A stretch of 64,000 nt of DNA from Vibrio vulnificus NBRC 15645 = ATCC 27562. Its GTDB lineage: Bacteria; Pseudomonadota; Gammaproteobacteria; Enterobacterales; Vibrionaceae. The notes below the pieces were generated by a model. It saw nothing but the letters and a program-made list of their open reading frames with translations, was not told the origin of the DNA and searched no databases. Each line of letters opens with the position of its first letter. Positions within the stretch are counted from its first letter, which is position 1. The stretch is from assembly GCF_002224265.1 (NCBI RefSeq), contig NZ_CP012882.1, positions 1,240,001-1,304,000 on the forward strand. Reading direction: 5' to 3'. A program made the position numbers and the translations under genes. This document shows, one piece after another, positions 63,215 to 64,000 of this stretch.

Positions 63215-64000
63215 TGAAGGGGCTTCAAGTTGCGTTCAAACAAACGTTGGGCCACGTTGTTTTCGACATCGAATTACAACTTCCGGCTAAAGGTGTTAGT
63301 GCGATTTTTGGTCGTTCTGGTGCAGGTAAGACGTCAATTATCAATGTGATCAGCGGACTAACTCAGCCCGAACAAGGGCGTATAGCGCTTAACTCGGAAG
63401 TACTGTTTGATTCTGCTTTAGGCATTAATGTCCCCGTACACCAAAGGAATATTGGTTATGTATTCCAAGATTCGCGCTTATTTCCTCACTATCATGTTGA
63501 AGGTAATTTGAAGTATGGCATCAAACAGTACGACGCAGAGATGTTTGGCAAAGTGGTGACACTCCTCGCGCTACAACCGTTGCTAAAACGCTATCCTGCG
63601 TCTTTGTCTGGCGGTGAAAAACAACGCGTTGCGATTGGCCGTGCGCTGTTATCATCACCTAAGATTCTGTTGATGGATGAGCCGCTGGCCTCGCTTGATA
63701 TGCCGCGGAAAAAAGAGGTGCTTCCTTTTCTTGAGAAGCTCTCAGAAAGTTTCGAAATTCCCATTGTGTATGTCACCCATAGTCTGCAAGAGATTTTGCA
63801 ATTAGCGGATCACCTCACGGTGTTGGATCGAGGTCGGATTGTCGCTTCCGGTTTGTTGTCTGAAGTGTGGTCTTCGCAAGCAATGCGCCCGTGGCAATCG
63901 TTCTCCGAACAAAGCACTTTGTTTAATGCCAACATTGCAGAGCAGCACCCTCAATACGCTTTGACACGTGTCATGCTTTCATCATCATCGTCGCTGTGGG
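63214..64000 (+). CDS. modC: Molybdate ABC transporter, ATP-binding protein (3' end outside window)
   Basis: The ATG at 63214 overlaps the modB stop, and the frame stays open to the end of the window (about 262 codons). Walker [11 protein letters not shown]-loop [14 protein letters not shown], signature [16 protein letters not shown], Walker [14 protein letters not shown] and the His switch (VTHSLQE) are all present. The C-terminal molybdate-binding (MOP) domain is cut off. It powers molybdate uptake through ModAB. Confidence 0.95.
   Translation, partial: MKGLQVAFKQTLGHVVFDIELQLPAKGVSAIFGRSGAGKTSIINVISGLTQPEQGRIALNSEVLFDSALGINVPVHQRNIGYVFQDSRLFPHYHVEGNLKYGIKQYDAEMFGKVVTLLALQPLLKRYPASLSGGEKQRVAIGRALLSSPKILLMDEPLASLDMPRKKEVLPFLEKLSESFEIPIVYVTHSLQEILQLADHLTVLDRGRIVASGLLSEVWSSQAMRPWQSFSEQSTLFNANIAEQHPQYALTRVMLSSSSSLW

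Noticed and set aside
1..64000. CRISPR arrays, insertion sequences, prophage or integron sites
   Set aside because: No repeat-spacer arrays, transposase genes, phage genes or integron-type repeats were seen in any part of the window.

Overview
The window looks like chromosomal DNA from a Vibrio (gamma-proteobacterium, family Vibrionaceae). The main pointers are a complete TonB2-type energy-transduction operon with TtpC (a Vibrio hallmark), an ERIC-type intergenic repeat, a DUF2986 mini-protein, chemoreceptors with Cache or PAS sensors, and the gene style and spacing of that genus. One tRNA-Cys is present. There is no rRNA operon, replication origin, prophage, insertion sequence or CRISPR array. 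Gene content resembles a second-chromosome segment, but that placement is inference.

Layout. 1-5.4 kb: end of a CobW-type GTPase, an orphan MshQ-like (DUF6701) secreted protein, and an RhlE-like DEAD-box helicase. 5.4-13.8 kb: an IclR regulator with a catalytically broken formiminoglutamase-like protein, then a four-gene signalling operon (three-receiver hybrid kinase, CheR, CheB, REC-GGDEF). 14.3-20.4 kb: a MaoC-fold protein, a small membrane protein, a CTAGAGA heptamer repeat beside tRNA-Cys, a peptidase/propeller/outer-membrane-barrel protein, and an Aer-like receptor. 20.9-25.7 kb: nirB-nirD-nirC-cobA (nitrite assimilation and siroheme) behind an FNR-like site. 26.3-32 kb: a NYN protein, then the Fur-box-preceded TonB2 operon. 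32-42 kb: C4-dicarboxylate transporter, Cache chemoreceptor, DUF2986, YgbA, MATE/AraC pair, MFS transporter, TrxC and a second FabH. 42-45 kb: DUF1800-DUF1501 secreted pair. 45-52.7 kb: a divergent sulfur/persulfide locus. 52.9-58.9 kb: secreted nuclease, nrdD-nrdG with FNR and NrdR sites, an aromatic/aspartate aminotransferase and a retropepsin-like lipoprotein. 59-64 kb: small barrel protein, ERIC element, YgiW-like protein, cobQ and modABC (modC runs off the right edge).

How the genes work together. Two themes stand out. One is low-oxygen and nitrogen-oxide physiology: nirBDC-cobA, nrdDG, a Dcu transporter, YgbA and molybdate uptake, with FNR-type sites visible before nirB and nrdD. The other is a compact sulfur-stress module. 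A BigR/YgaV-type ArsR repressor with two cysteines sits beside a cluster of TCTAA/TTAGA inverted repeats. To the left the promoter region faces a DUF2892 protein and a CoA-disulfide-reductase/rhodanese flavoprotein. To the right it faces two YeeE/YedE half-transporters followed directly by an RND adaptor and pump. This module is the best candidate here for a little-described system. The HutG-like pseudoenzyme with its IclR partner and the hybrid kinase-CheR-CheB-diguanylate cyclase operon come next.
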